DNA of 64,000 nt from Nitrososphaeraceae archaeon (GCA_021325295.1 JAJPHM010000024.1:1-64000); one strand, 5' to 3'; positions 7,588 through 17,404 are shown, numbered from the stretch's first letter. Notes: a model not told the origin generated them from the letters alone. A program made the numbers and translations.

Positions 7588-8847
7588 TCAGTGAATGGGA
7601 TGCTGTCCTTCGCTGATGGTATATGTTCGATCCCTCCATCTTACGGCATCTTTTCTCTTTGCGCTAGCAATGGCAACAAAAAAACCAAAGGCGATTAGCG
7701 CGCCACCTAGAGGCGAACCGAGGGCATAGAGTGGATTTTCAAACAAGCCTCTCTTGCACTGGAAAGCTGTTGTGAGGAAAATCAGGGTTACTGTCGCCAG
7801 GTTCGTTGCAAGCACAATATCCGGCACAAGGCCACCGATGCTTGCGTATAACCAGATAGAGTATACAAGCACCAGAAATGGCTCAAATAGCAGGAAAAAT
7901 GTTGCCAGGGCAGAGAGTAAGGCACCTGTTTTGCTCTGATGGTAGAGTGGAATCATTAACCTTCTCAGGCCATGCCAGAGGGTTCCAAGGTCCCTTGCCC
8001 ATACAGCAGTAATCTGCTTTTCTCCTCTAAACATCTTCATGTTGAATTTTGCACTCTTGACTCTACCTCCAAGTGCACCATCTTCGACAAGCTCCTGCCT
8101 TACCCCCATATGGGTTCCTACAGATTCATACACATGGCGATTTATCAGAAAAAAGCTCCCAAAAAAGTAGCCTGTCTTTGTTTTGGGATCGTTGACCCTC
8201 AATGGCGAAAACCTCGTATGGAGAAACGTGGCAAGCTGTGGCAGTGTAACGTTTGTCCAAAAATCGCTGCACAAAAGCCTGGGTACAGCAGTGAGGGCAT
8301 CAAGCCTGAGTGTTCTCATTTGCTCTACTGCCATGGACATGGATCTGATTGAATGCTCTGTATCTGCATCTGTAAATAAAAGCAAGTCTCCACTGGCCTT
8401 GAGGTACCCTTGATAGCAGGCCCATGTTTTACCTGCCCATCCATCGGGCTTTGCACCAGCCTCGACATATACTACCCTGCGATCTTTTGCAGCATATCTG
8501 CGGATTATCTCTCCTGTCTTGTCAGTCGAAGAGTCATTGATTGCAATAATTTCAAAGTTAGAGTAGTCTTGGCCAAGCAGGGTATCCAAGCATCGGGCAA
8601 TATACTGCTCTTCGTTACGTGCAGGTAGGATTACGCTGACCTTTGGTATACTCATTCCTTCATGCATAGGCTCGGTTAGCTTGGAAGGAGAAGTAAAGGA
8701 CGATTGATTGGCAAGGCCGTCAGGCTCAAGCCTAGGCGACTGAGAGAATGATTTTCGCATGTACCAAAGAAAGTATATCCATGTACAGAGAATCGCAAGT
8801 AGGATTGCAACCAGCACTGTAGTAGCAGCAATAAGAATCAGGTTCAT
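7588..8847 (-). CDS. Membrane-bound family 2 glycosyltransferase
   Basis: An N-terminal membrane helix (about residues 2-30) is followed by a GT-A domain with VSVILPARNEEQYIARCLDT, the EIIAINDSSTDKT loop and the metal-binding TDAD. Three or four hydrophobic segments near the C terminus (from about residue 310) return it to the membrane. It should transfer a nucleotide-activated sugar to a lipid-linked or surface acceptor at the cytoplasmic face. Substrate cannot be read from sequence. It is separate from cofG; the next gene in the same direction upstream is an SRPBCC protein. Confidence 0.85.
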   Translation of the reverse strand: MNLILIAATTVLVAILLAILCTWIYFLWYMRKSFSQSPRLEPDGLANQSSFTSPSKLTEPMHEGMSIPKVSVILPARNEEQYIARCLDTLLGQDYSNFEIIAINDSSTDKTGEIIRRYAAKDRRVVYVEAGAKPDGWAGKTWACYQGYLKASGDLLLFTDADTEHSIRSMSMAVEQMRTLRLDALTAVPRLLCSDFWTNVTLPQLATFLHTRFSPLRVNDPKTKTGYFFGSFFLINRHVYESVGTHMGVRQELVEDGALGGRVKSAKFNMKMFRGEKQITAVWARDLGTLWHGLRRLMIPLYHQSKTGALLSALATFFLLFEPFLVLVYSIWLYASIGGLVPDIVLATNLATVTLIFLTTAFQCKRGLFENPLYALGSPLGGALIAFGFFVAIASAKRKDAVRWRDRTYTISEGQHPIH

Positions 8848-8904
8848 ATCAAAGCAAGCTCTACAACTTTTCTATTCAAACTAGGGTTTTTCCTTCTCCC
8901 TATT

Positions 8905-9318
8905 CTATTCCACCGCTTTGGCAATTCTGTCTAGGGCCTCATTTGTTCCTTCTGCGATGTGTTTTTTTACCATTCCAGTAAACATGCCAAGAAATCCTGC
9001 GAGTTTGATATCCCATACCACATTTATCTTGGTGCTGCCTCCTGATGGGTTTAACGTGATCACCTTTGTTCCTCGCATCGGGCCGTCGGTAATGTTGATC
9101 TTGACTGATTTTTCGGGGTCAAGTGTGACAGTTTCCCTGCATTTTGAATCCTTGAAAGCAATTACTACTTCTCTCTCAATGACATTGCCTTTTCTTTCCA
9201 AATTTTTTACAGATCTTGTCCCATGCCAGTATTGTGGTTCGTTGTCAAGATCTGATATAATACTCCACACTTTAGCTACAGGGGCCGCAACTTCCCTGCT
9301 AGCTTCAATAGTTACCAT
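8905..9318 (-). CDS. SRPBCC (START-like) lipid/ligand-binding protein
   Basis: 137 residues with the pattern of the polyketide cyclase/COQ10-like SRPBCC fold: an opening strand (VTIEASREVAAPVAKVWSII), a DLDNEPQYWHGTRSV segment, central antiparallel strands and a long C-terminal helix (FTGMVKKHIAEGTNEALDRI). Members bind hydrophobic molecules in a deep pocket. Ligand is unknown. It lies 57 bases before the glycosyltransferase gene and reads the same way, so joint transcription is likely; a role in handling a lipid substrate would fit but is only inference. Confidence 0.8.
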   Translation of the reverse strand: MVTIEASREVAAPVAKVWSIISDLDNEPQYWHGTRSVKNLERKGNVIEREVVIAFKDSKCRETVTLDPEKSVKINITDGPMRGTKVITLNPSGGSTKINVVWDIKLAGFLGMFTGMVKKHIAEGTNEALDRIAKAVE

Positions 9319-9450
9319 CCAGCGATTTAGTGAACGTGAGGGTATATTTGTTTGTTAATTAATTCTCAGCTTGTTATAGTAGCATACATCACGTCATCAA
9401 GGCCTTATGCAATGTGGTTTAGAAATTGCTCTTCTGCCACGTTTATCCTG

Positions 9451-10110
9451 TCAGCCTATTTTTGACCTGATAAGGTCGTACACTCTGGCTGCATCTCTAT
9501 CGTTTAGAGTCAGTACCATTTCACTTGGATTAAAGAAGACACTATGGACGGGAATCTGGCTATTATAGAATATATTCGAGATGAGAGAGAGCAGCTGGTA
9601 AGGGTTTTTCTCATCTTTGCTTAGCGATATAGTGATCTTGGCTAGTCCTTCGTTTATCTTGGCATCAAATTTTTCAATGGCATCTGCCATCATGCTTTTA
9701 ACCTCATCGGCGTCTTCTGCAAGAAGCGTAAAATGGTTATCCGTCTGGAAAAGGTTGTACTGACTGTCCTGCTCAAAGAACTCTTCTAGGATATTCTCAA
9801 GAATCTCTTTATCTGCCTCTTTCTGAAAATCTATGTCTATTATGCTGCCAGTCAGGGACATCTTTGCCTTTGGTCCTGATTGCTTGGGGACCGGAGGCTC
9901 TCGCTCCATTGTATCGGCAAGCCTCTTTACCGCAACCACGATTGTATTCAGATTAACTGCAGACCCTATCAGTTTTTCAATCTCAGGCTTCATTTTTTCT
10001 GCCATCGCCGTATAGTTGACAATGCCTGCTTGCAAGGCCTGAAGATACAGCTGGTTGCCTGCTAGGACCTCACGCACTGCATCCGGTACAGAAAACGCCG
10101 ACCTATACAT
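9451..10110 (-). CDS. Probable ACT-type regulatory protein
   Basis: 219 residues. The first ~75 are helical (LYLQALQAGIVNYTAMAEKM, then LIGSAVNLNTIVVAVKRLAD). The rest reads as two beta-alpha-beta units: strands ITISLSKDEKNPYQLLSLI and IPVHSVFFNPSEMVLTLND resemble the paired ACT domains at the end of aspartate kinases. No kinase domain is present. This suggests an allosteric sensor binding an amino acid or similar ligand. Family assignment is by pattern only. The gene diverges from hsp20 across a 92-base promoter region. Confidence 0.65.
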   Translation of the reverse strand: MYRSAFSVPDAVREVLAGNQLYLQALQAGIVNYTAMAEKMKPEIEKLIGSAVNLNTIVVAVKRLADTMEREPPVPKQSGPKAKMSLTGSIIDIDFQKEADKEILENILEEFFEQDSQYNLFQTDNHFTLLAEDADEVKSMMADAIEKFDAKINEGLAKITISLSKDEKNPYQLLSLISNIFYNSQIPVHSVFFNPSEMVLTLNDRDAARVYDLIRSKIG

Positions 10111-10160
10111 GAGAAATAAGAGACCTATTTGTAATAAATACTTTATGTAAGTCGAAAAAA

Positions 10161-10183
10161 TTATATAATGTAATGACCATTAC
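10161..10183 (+). promoter_or_regulatory. hsp20 promoter: TATA box plus palindromic operator
   Basis: TTATATAA at 10161-10168 is followed directly by GTAATG-AC-CATTAC (10170-10183), a perfect 6-bp inverted repeat with a 2-base spacer. The palindrome fills the gap between the TATA box and the expected transcription start near 10190. A dimer bound there would block polymerase, as archaeal heat-shock repressors do. Regulator unknown. Confidence 0.6.
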
Positions 10184-10202
10184 AAAAAGGTGGTGATATT
10201 AC

Positions 10203-10739
10203 ATGTGGGGAGATCGAGAGTTCGGTTTCGGAAGAAGGCTATTTGAAGACATTGACAGAGAATTTGCTGAAGCAGAAGAGATGCTGAACAGAATGTTCAG
10301 AACGATCAGGGAGGTAAGACCAGAGGATCTAGCCACACACTTTCCGTACTTTTATGGCTACCAGGTTACTGTAGGTCCTGACGGCAAGCCGCACGTAAGG
10401 GAATTTGGCAACATAAGGCCAAGCACAAAAGGGCTGGTTGCTCCAAGCGAGACTAGGGAGCCTCTGGTTGATACAGCCATCAATGAAAAAGACAACATGC
10501 TGACCATAACTGCAGAGATGCCGGGCGTAACAAAACAGGATATCAAAGTCAGTGTATCAGAAAGCTATGTATCCATACATGCAGAAAAGGGAGACAAGAA
10601 GTACCACACTGACATCCCGGTAGACGTTATACTGGACGACAAGTCTGCCAAAGCTACATATTCAAACGGCATACTGGAGCTGAAGATAAAGCTCAAAGAG
10701 CCACCGAAACCAAAGGGAACTGAAGTCAAGGTGGAATAA
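10203..10739 (+). CDS. hsp20: Small heat shock protein, Hsp20/alpha-crystallin family
   Basis: An ATP-independent holdase that keeps denatured proteins soluble. The N-terminal arm (MWGDREFGFGRRLFEDIDRE) is the usual archaeal type. The alpha-crystallin domain spans about residues 75-165, including LTITAEMPGVTKQDIKVSVS and the closing ATYSNGILELKIK. The ORF is 178 residues, normal for the family. A strong Shine-Dalgarno GGTGGTGAT precedes ATG 10203, unlike the leaderless genes around it, which favours high translation. It is followed 52 bases later by cdc48, so two protein-quality genes stand together. Confidence 0.93.
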   Translation: MWGDREFGFGRRLFEDIDREFAEAEEMLNRMFRTIREVRPEDLATHFPYFYGYQVTVGPDGKPHVREFGNIRPSTKGLVAPSETREPLVDTAINEKDNMLTITAEMPGVTKQDIKVSVSESYVSIHAEKGDKKYHTDIPVDVILDDKSAKATYSNGILELKIKLKEPPKPKGTEVKVE

Positions 10740-10791
10740 CCTAGCTTGTTTTTGTTTTCCACCATTTTTATTGTGAGGTGATAGTAGGTAA

Positions 10792-12945
10792 ATGAAAAAT
10801 GACAATAAAGTTGTTTTAAAAGTAGCAGAGACAAATCCAAAATTTGTCGGCAGAGGTATGGCCCTTCTGGATCCAAAGGTCATGGATGAGATGGGCCTTA
10901 CAACAGGGGACATAATAGAGCTAACCGGCAAAAAGAAAAGTTATGTCCTCCTCTGGACAGGTCAGCAAGAAGATTATGGCAAGAACCTGATCCGGATCGA
11001 TGGATATACTAGAAATAATATTGGCCTTGGGATAGACGACAGTGTTGCTATACGCAAAGTTGCTGTGAAAAAAGCAGAGCAGGTCATTCTGGCCCCAACT
11101 GAGGAGCTAAATATAGTTGGCTTAGAAGAGCATCTGCCAGAGTTGCTTGAAGGCAGGGTGGTTACTAGGGGAGATATAATCCCGCTCAATATAATGGGCA
11201 GAAAAATTGGATTTGCCGTAACCGGCACATCTCCGCAGGAGACCGCTTCGCTGGTTGATATCAATACAGAGTTTATCATAGGCTCGGTGCCTAAAGCGGG
11301 CCAGAAAGGAATCACGAGGGTCTCGTACGAAGATATCGGGGGCCTCAAAAACGAGGTACAAAAAGTGCGCGAAATGATAGAGCTGCCACTGCGGCACCCG
11401 GAGATATTTGAGCGAATAGGCATCGAGGCGCCAAAAGGTGTTCTGCTCTACGGTCCTCCGGGCACAGGCAAGACCCTGCTTGCAAAGGCTGTAGCTAACG
11501 AGACAAACGCCAACTTTTACTCTATAAGCGGCCCAGAGATAATGAGCAAGTTCTACGGCGAAAGTGAGGAAAGGCTGAGGGAGATATTCAAGGAAGCTGA
11601 AGAGAACGCCCCCTCAATTATATTCATCGACGAGATGGACTCTATAGCACCTAAAAGAGAGGAAGTGTCAGGAGATGTGGAAAAGAGGGTAGTATCGCAG
11701 CTTCTCACCTTGATGGATGGCATCAAGTCAAGGGGCAAGCTTGTAGTGATAGGTGCCACCAACAGGCCAAGTGCTATAGATCCTGCGCTCAGGCGCCCCG
11801 GAAGGTTTGACAGGGAAATAGAGATAGGAATACCTGACGAGCAGGGCCGACTCGAGATACTCAATATCCATACCCGCGGCATGCCGCTGACTCCCGATGT
11901 GGACTTGGGCGCTTTAGCGCGGGTCACCCATGGCTTTGTAGGGGCAGACCTTGAAGCTCTCAGCAAAGAAGCCGCCATGCGATCGCTGAGGCGGATCCTC
12001 CCAGAGATAAATATGCAGCAGTCCAAGATCCCCGCCGAAGTTCTTAACAAGATAAAAGTCACAAAGCAGGATTTTGAGGACGCACTCAAAGAAGTTCATC
12101 CTTCTGCCATGCGAGAAGTGCTTGTGCAAAAGCCTAACGTAAGTTGGGAAGATATCGGTGGTCTTGCTGCAGTAAAGGAGGAGCTTGTCGAGGCAATAGA
12201 ATGGCCCCTGAAGCATGCGGACCTCTTCTCTGAAGCGGATATCAAGCCGCCAAAAGGCATACTGCTCTACGGTCCTCCGGGCACAGGCAAGACACTCATA
12301 GCAAAGGCAGTCGCTTCCACTTCTGAGTCCAACTTTATCAGTATAAAGGGTCCGGAGTTGATAAGCAAGTGGGTAGGCGAGTCTGAGAAGGGTGTAAGGG
12401 AAGTATTCAGAAAAGCAAGGCAAGCGGCCCCTTGTGTGGTGTTCTTTGACGAGCTTGATGCCATTGCTCCGCACAGAGGGTCTGAGGGCGATGCTCATGT
12501 CACAGAGCGAGTGATAAGCCAGATGCTAACCGAGATGGATGGACTTGAAGACCTGAAAGGTGTGGTTGTTGTTGGAGCCACCAACAGGCCAGATATGATC
12601 GACGAAGCTCTGCTCCGACCTGGGAGGTTTGACAGAATACTTGAAGTCCCTGTCCCTGACAGAGAAGCAAGAAAAGAGATATTCCGCATACACACAAGAA
12701 AGAAACCTCTTGACTCAGACGTAAACTTTGACAAGCTGGTAGATGTGACAGAAGGGTACACTGGCGCGGACATTGAAGCCATTGTAAACGCCGCAGCAAT
12801 GGCTGCAGTCAAGGAACAAATTAGCCGTAAAGAAGGCAAACTCAAGGTCTCTATGAAGCACTTTGAATCTGCACTTGAAAAGGTAAAGGGCCGCAAATCA
12901 GGTAGAATGGTGGGCGCCAGTCTCTCGAAGGGATCGCTGGCGTAG
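10792..12945 (+). CDS. cdc48: Cdc48/VAT-type AAA ATPase, first copy
   Basis: Hexameric unfoldase that pulls proteins apart and can feed the proteasome. An N-terminal substrate/cofactor domain (about 1-190, double-psi barrel) is followed by two AAA modules. Walker A GPPGTGKT lies near residue 220 (D1) and 493 (D2); Walker B is IIFIDEMD and VVFFDELD. Both second-region-of-homology arginine patches (GRFDR) are present. 717 residues is normal for archaeal Cdc48. The C terminus lacks an obvious HbYX proteasome motif. GAGGTGATAG is a good ribosome site upstream. A paralogue of 759 residues is at 58441-60720. Confidence 0.95.
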   Translation: MKNDNKVVLKVAETNPKFVGRGMALLDPKVMDEMGLTTGDIIELTGKKKSYVLLWTGQQEDYGKNLIRIDGYTRNNIGLGIDDSVAIRKVAVKKAEQVILAPTEELNIVGLEEHLPELLEGRVVTRGDIIPLNIMGRKIGFAVTGTSPQETASLVDINTEFIIGSVPKAGQKGITRVSYEDIGGLKNEVQKVREMIELPLRHPEIFERIGIEAPKGVLLYGPPGTGKTLLAKAVANETNANFYSISGPEIMSKFYGESEERLREIFKEAEENAPSIIFIDEMDSIAPKREEVSGDVEKRVVSQLLTLMDGIKSRGKLVVIGATNRPSAIDPALRRPGRFDREIEIGIPDEQGRLEILNIHTRGMPLTPDVDLGALARVTHGFVGADLEALSKEAAMRSLRRILPEINMQQSKIPAEVLNKIKVTKQDFEDALKEVHPSAMREVLVQKPNVSWEDIGGLAAVKEELVEAIEWPLKHADLFSEADIKPPKGILLYGPPGTGKTLIAKAVASTSESNFISIKGPELISKWVGESEKGVREVFRKARQAAPCVVFFDELDAIAPHRGSEGDAHVTERVISQMLTEMDGLEDLKGVVVVGATNRPDMIDEALLRPGRFDRILEVPVPDREARKEIFRIHTRKKPLDSDVNFDKLVDVTEGYTGADIEAIVNAAAMAAVKEQISRKEGKLKVSMKHFESALEKVKGRKSGRMVGASLSKGSLA

Positions 12946-13097
12946 TATTGTATAATATAATTCTCTGACCAGCCTTCCTCTTCCTTTTTCTTGCAGTCGC
13001 GCCAGCTGCACAGACACCGTTCATGTAGCGGAATCTACTGGACTTGGCGCTGCAATATTTGTAGATGCGTTCGATTAGAACAAAATTGGACAAGCTT

Positions 13098-13132
13098 AAT
13101 ATATCAACGAGAATGTGCTTTTGCATAAGCAC
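13098..13132 (+). promoter_or_regulatory. HAD-gene promoter with inverted repeat at the expected start site
   Basis: A TTAATATAT box at about 13097-13105 is followed by GTGCTT-TTGCAT-AAGCAC (13115-13132), a 6-bp inverted repeat over the expected transcription start. ATG 13140 comes a few bases later, so any RNA hairpin would be at the extreme 5' end. Operator more likely than attenuator. Confidence 0.4.
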
Positions 13133-13139
13133 TTTAGCT

Positions 13140-13802
13140 ATGCTAATTATCTTTGATGTGGAAGGTGTACTTCTCAATGCAGAATACCTTCCAGTTCTAG
13201 CTCAATTGCTGGGCCCGGAAAAAGAGAAAGAGATATGGGATATTACAAAGGCAGGGATTAGAGGAGAAATAAACTGGGAAGAAGGACTGCGCAGACGGGT
13301 CCACGCGTTAAGGGGAATAGACTACCAAGATGCCAAAAGGATAGGAGAGAACCTGCCGATCATGCCTGGTGCCAAGGAGTTATGCTCTACTTTGAAGAGC
13401 GCCGGCTGGAAGATGATCGCAGTCTCTGGTGGCTTTACGCTCATTACTGATAGGCTCAAGGAAGACTTGGGCATAGACAGGATATTCTCAAATGAACTTG
13501 TATTCAAAGATGGCAAGCTTTATGATGTAGTAATGAAGGTGACCTCTGACAAGGCTGCGGCAGTCAGGCCTGCATTAGAAGAAATGGGAGCAAAGAAAAA
13601 AAACACTGTGGTAGTAGTTGACGGCGCAAATGATCTAAAGCTATTCTCTCTGGCTGAATTTACGGTAGGCTTTTGTCCAGTGGATATAGTGAAGCAGAAG
13701 GCTGACGAGGTAATTGACGTGCGTGACCTCAGCTTGCTACTTAATCTACTTGAAAAAAAATTTGGAAACGGGCTTGCGACGAAGGCAAGGATCGAAAACT
13801 AG
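13140..13802 (+). CDS. HAD-superfamily phosphatase, SerB-like
   Basis: HAD motif I is FDVEG with the nucleophile Asp at residue 6; the usual second Asp is Glu. Motif II is VSGG and motif III is VVDGANDLKLF, closest to phosphoserine phosphatase (SerB) type. The cap contains an all-helical insert between motifs I and II, as in SerB. I start at ATG 13140 (MLIIFDVEG) because motif I must be near the N terminus and the TATA-like box lies about 35 bases upstream; longer in-frame starts back to 13065 would add a Cys-rich piece. It could make serine from phosphoserine, but the D-to-E change leaves the substrate open. Confidence 0.8.
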   Translation: MLIIFDVEGVLLNAEYLPVLAQLLGPEKEKEIWDITKAGIRGEINWEEGLRRRVHALRGIDYQDAKRIGENLPIMPGAKELCSTLKSAGWKMIAVSGGFTLITDRLKEDLGIDRIFSNELVFKDGKLYDVVMKVTSDKAAAVRPALEEMGAKKKNTVVVVDGANDLKLFSLAEFTVGFCPVDIVKQKADEVIDVRDLSLLLNLLEKKFGNGLATKARIEN

Positions 13803-13912
13803 AACTATTCGAGCCGGCTTTTCCTCCATAATGCCTTTATGGATTGGTCTGGCTTTGTGCAGCAAAGTGAATAATAGAATGTCCAGTGAGGAAAGGATAA
13901 GGAAAGAAAAAG

Positions 13913-14668
13913 ATGGCAGAAATAAACATTATTCCACTCAGGGTTTGTAATGAGGTAAGGCCCGGAGACAAAATTGATTCCATGATTGCTGATTCTCTCC
14001 TGCAAAGCAGACAAGCACTTGCAGACGGAGATATTGTAATAGTCACGCAGAAAATAGTGTCAAAGGCTGAAGGCAGAATAGTAGAGCTTGAGAAAGTAAA
14101 GCCATCAAGAAAAGCCGTCAGAATGGCCAACGATCATGGAAAGGACCCTAGGATTGTTGAAGTTATCTTGAGGGAATCCAAAAAGGTCTTGAGAGCGTCA
14201 GGCGGTGTTATCGTAGTTGAGACAAGGCATGGCTTTGTGTGTGCAAACGCCGGTGTAGACCAAAGCAACATTGGAGGCGACGATCTGGCCCTGCTCCTGC
14301 CACTTGATCCTGACAAATCTGCTGCAACGATAAAAAATACACTTGAAAGCAGAACAGGAAAAAAGGTTGCAGTCATAATAACAGATACCTTTGGCAGGCC
14401 CTTTAGAAATGGCCAGGTAAATGTTGCAATTGGAGTAGCAGGGATAAGCCCGATCAAAAGTTACGTTGGAACTGCTGACATGCATGGCAAAAAGTTGAGA
14501 GTAACCGAGATTGCAATCGCAGATGAGCTTGCATCAGCTGCAGAGCTTGTAATGGGAAAAATAGACAGTGTGCCTGTAGCAATAATCCGAGGATACAAAT
14601 TCAAATACGTCAGAAAATGCTCGGCGATTGAGCTTGTGAGACCGGAGCAGAAGGACCTCTTCCGTTAA
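13913..14668 (+). CDS. cofE: Coenzyme F420-0:L-glutamate ligase CofE
   Basis: CofE adds gamma-linked glutamates to F420-0 using GTP. The 251 residues show the family pattern from the start: IIPLRVCNEVRPGD, DGDIVIVTQKIVSKAEGR, the HGFVCANAGVDQSN segment and ITDTFGRPFRNGQVNVAIG. There is no C-terminal nitroreductase-like domain as in mycobacterial FbiB, so this is the archaeal single-domain form. The ATG at 13913 lies after AGGAAAGAAAAAG, a purine-rich stretch. It follows the HAD gene by 110 bases and precedes the TusA-like gene. Confidence 0.93.
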   Translation: MAEINIIPLRVCNEVRPGDKIDSMIADSLLQSRQALADGDIVIVTQKIVSKAEGRIVELEKVKPSRKAVRMANDHGKDPRIVEVILRESKKVLRASGGVIVVETRHGFVCANAGVDQSNIGGDDLALLLPLDPDKSAATIKNTLESRTGKKVAVIITDTFGRPFRNGQVNVAIGVAGISPIKSYVGTADMHGKKLRVTEIAIADELASAAELVMGKIDSVPVAIIRGYKFKYVRKCSAIELVRPEQKDLFR

Positions 14669-14722
14669 CCTCTGCAAGCATTACATTTAATATTGCGCTT
14701 GTGTCAACTCTCATATCTTGAT

Positions 14723-14965
14723 ATGAGTTCCAGCAGCTCTCCTGTCAAGTCTATTGACGTAAGAGGCCTTTACTGTCCAGAGCCGGTGTTCCGCACAAAA
14801 ATAGAAATGGAACGGCTATCAATAGGCGATACACTAAAGGTGGTTGCTGACGACCCGGAATCAGAAGAAGATATCTCGAGATGGGCAAAGAGAAATGGCC
14901 ACGAGCTTTTATCAATAAACAAGAATCAAAATGACCTTGAATTTTTGATAAGAAAAGGGAAGTGA
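14723..14965 (+). CDS. TusA/SirA-like sulfur carrier protein
   Basis: An 80-residue two-layer protein with the active-site motif CPEPV (C-P-x-P) after IDVRGLY, as in TusA. The Cys carries a persulfide between desulfurases and biosynthetic enzymes. I choose ATG 14723 over TTG 14693 because a TTTAATA box at 14686 lies about 36 bases upstream of the ATG and residue 1 then falls just before the domain. Its stop overlaps the start of the cysteine synthase gene by 4 bases (GTGA), suggesting a shared role in sulfur handling, perhaps supplying thiolation or cofactor synthesis. Confidence 0.85.
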   Translation: MSSSSSPVKSIDVRGLYCPEPVFRTKIEMERLSIGDTLKVVADDPESEEDISRWAKRNGHELLSINKNQNDLEFLIRKGK

Positions 14966-15978
14966 ACTGGCGGAAAATGACCGCAGTTGTGAAACCTGAG
15001 ATTGTCGATCGCATAGGATCAACCCCTGTCGTGGAACTTGAGTCATTTTCCACAAACGATGTCAAGTTCTATGCAAAGCTAGAATGGTTCAATCCCTTTG
15101 GTTCGGTAAAAGACAGGGCAGCGTATTGGATGATAAAAGACGCTGAAAAGAAAGGCATTCTCAAGAAGGGCAGAAGCATAATAATTGAGCCTACTTCTGG
15201 CAACACTGGAATTGCAATTGCTGGCATTGCCAGTGCACTTGGCTATAGAGTCGAGATCGTTGTGCCAGAAAAGATCAGCGATGAAACAAAAAATATCCTA
15301 AGAAATCTTGGCGCAACGCTTCACGAAACATCAGACGACCTCTGCCCGAGGGTAGGTGCGGGCACCGATCAGAGCATAGCATTGGCAAAGGCCATATCAA
15401 AACCAAGGCCTGACATTTATTACATGCCAAACCAGTACGAAAATGATGCCAATTTTCTTGCACACTATGAAAGCACAGGCCCGGAGATATGGAAGCAGAC
15501 AGAAGGGAGGATAACTCACTTTTTCACAGGTTGCGGGACTGGAGGTACAATAACAGGTACTGGTACGTTTCTGAAGGAAATGAATAAGAGCATAAAGGTA
15601 ATTGCTATCCAGGCGCAAAGGAACCATATGTTGCAAGGCCTGAGAAATTTTGAAGAATCTTCAATGCCTGAACTTTTTAGCCGTCGCATGGGTGTTGTCG
15701 ACAGCTGGATGACTGCAACAAACGGCGACTCTTTTAGCGCCGTTAGGCTACTGGCTAAAAAGGAGAATCTCCTTGTAGGACCATCATCTGGCTCTGTCAT
15801 GGCATCCATGATAGAGACTGCCAAAGGCATAGACCGGGGTGTAATGGTCGGTATATTTGCCGACGATGGCAGAAAGTTCAGAAGCCTCTATGTCAAGGAA
15901 AATATTTTCAGCGAAAATGAGTATGATGCAGTGCTAGATAACGCAAGGCACCTGCCAAAGCTGGCATATGCACTCTGA
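14962..15978 (+). CDS. cysK: Cysteine synthase-type PLP enzyme
   Basis: A fold-type II PLP enzyme that makes cysteine from O-acetyl- or O-phosphoserine and sulfide. The PLP lysine lies in GSVKDRAA, the asparagine loop is PTSGNTGIA, and the phosphate-binding loop is GCGTGGTITGTGT. 338 residues is usual for CysK/CysM. GTG 14962 overlaps the TusA-like stop; ATG 14977 is another possible start. The neighbour argues for a sulfur pathway rather than serine/threonine dehydratase. The HAD/SerB-like gene 1.2 kb upstream could supply serine, which is inference. Confidence 0.9.
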   Translation: MNWRKMTAVVKPEIVDRIGSTPVVELESFSTNDVKFYAKLEWFNPFGSVKDRAAYWMIKDAEKKGILKKGRSIIIEPTSGNTGIAIAGIASALGYRVEIVVPEKISDETKNILRNLGATLHETSDDLCPRVGAGTDQSIALAKAISKPRPDIYYMPNQYENDANFLAHYESTGPEIWKQTEGRITHFFTGCGTGGTITGTGTFLKEMNKSIKVIAIQAQRNHMLQGLRNFEESSMPELFSRRMGVVDSWMTATNGDSFSAVRLLAKKENLLVGPSSGSVMASMIETAKGIDRGVMVGIFADDGRKFRSLYVKENIFSENEYDAVLDNARHLPKLAYAL

Positions 15979-16168
15979 CAGGAAGATTATCAATCTTTCT
16001 TTTATCTTCCCAGATATCCCGTCAGACGATACTATCTGGTGTGATCCTGATACGCAATTATCCTTCCTATGCTGTCTTTCTAACCTTTTATTGTCTCATA
16101 GTTGTATGCCCGGGTGGAAAGCATTGATTCGAAGAAAAACAAGATAAAAAAGCAGCACAACAGAAAAG

Positions 16169-17149
16169 TCAATGCCTGACCTTTCTTTCAGAAAGCCATC
16201 TTTCAACATCAATTGCAGCCATGCATCCAAAACCCGCTGCCGTTATGGCCTGCCTGTAGCGATGATCATGGACATCGCCGGCAGCAAACACGCCTTCTAC
16301 ACTTGTCCTTGTGTTGCCTTTGAGGACAAGGTACCCCTTTTCGTCAAGCTCAAGCTGTCCCTTAAAGATTGACGTATTTGGCTCATGGCCTATTGCCACA
16401 AAGACTCCACCTGCTTTTATGACTTTTTCTTTGGAATCCTTGACTCCTCTTATCACTACGCTGGATACTTTTTTGTCGCCCCTTATGTCTGCTATGACGT
16501 TATTCCACATAAACTCGATCTTGGGATTCTCAAATGCCTTTTCCTGCAGAATCTTGCTTGCCCTCAAAGAACCCTTTCTATGTACCAGCTTGACAGACTT
16601 GCCAAACTTTGTAAGAAATGTGGCCTCTTCTATTGCAGTATCGCCTCCACCTACAACCACTATATCTTCGCCTTTGAAAAATGGGCCATCGCAGGTAGCA
16701 CAATAAGAGACTCCTCTGCCACTGAACTGCTGTTCAGAAGGAAGACCCAGCTTGCGCGGAGATGCGCCGGTGCATACGATAACTGATTCTGCTTCATAGG
16801 TTTCAGAGTGAGTTGTGACAATAAAGGGCCGCTTCTTAAAATCTACATTGATAACCTCGTCGTCAACTATAAGCGAGCCAAACCTCTCGGCCTGCTGCCT
16901 CATATTCATCATAAGCTCCGGGCCAAATATGCCGTTAGGAAAGCCAGGGTAGTTTTCTACCTCACTTGTAGTCATAAGCTGGCCACCTGGAAGCGTACCT
17001 GAAATAATTAGCACCTTAAGCTTTGCACGTGATGTGTAAATGCCAGCAGTATATCCTGCCGGTCCGGAACCGATTATTACAACATCGTATAGCTTTGGCT
17101 TTCCAGAGCTTGCCGATGTATCTACATCATTAGGTCCAGAAGCTGACAT
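16169..17149 (-). CDS. trxB: Thioredoxin reductase
   Basis: Low-molecular-weight flavin disulfide reductase that passes electrons from NAD(P)H through FAD to thioredoxin. FAD-binding GSGPAG is near residue 28, the redox pair is C150-A-T-C153 in SYCATCDG, the NAD(P)H site is VVGGGDTAIEEA, and the second FAD motif is GVFAAGDVHDHRYRQ. 326 residues fits the family. It has its own promoter region of about 250 bases shared with the divergent side; an AATTATTAAG box lies about 35 bases upstream of the ATG. Confidence 0.93.
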   Translation of the reverse strand: MSASGPNDVDTSASSGKPKLYDVVIIGSGPAGYTAGIYTSRAKLKVLIISGTLPGGQLMTTSEVENYPGFPNGIFGPELMMNMRQQAERFGSLIVDDEVINVDFKKRPFIVTTHSETYEAESVIVCTGASPRKLGLPSEQQFSGRGVSYCATCDGPFFKGEDIVVVGGGDTAIEEATFLTKFGKSVKLVHRKGSLRASKILQEKAFENPKIEFMWNNVIADIRGDKKVSSVVIRGVKDSKEKVIKAGGVFVAIGHEPNTSIFKGQLELDEKGYLVLKGNTRTSVEGVFAAGDVHDHRYRQAITAAGFGCMAAIDVERWLSERKVRH

Positions 17150-17404
17150 GAAATGAACAATCTGTCAGGAGAATCCCCTCTTAATAATTTGTTCGGAGCA
17201 CAGGACTACGTGAGATTTGTGCAAAATATTAGCTTCACATGGTTTCATCTTCCATAAAATAAATTACGAATTGTACTAGTCATATTAGAATTAGTACACT
17301 GCGGCCGCAAAAATAGCAAAAATATGACCAAATTCTGTTCTGGCGGCAAAGTTATTTGTTTGCTCTAGATTGCCTGCCGAAACTTGATCTTTAGCACTGG
17401 CAAG

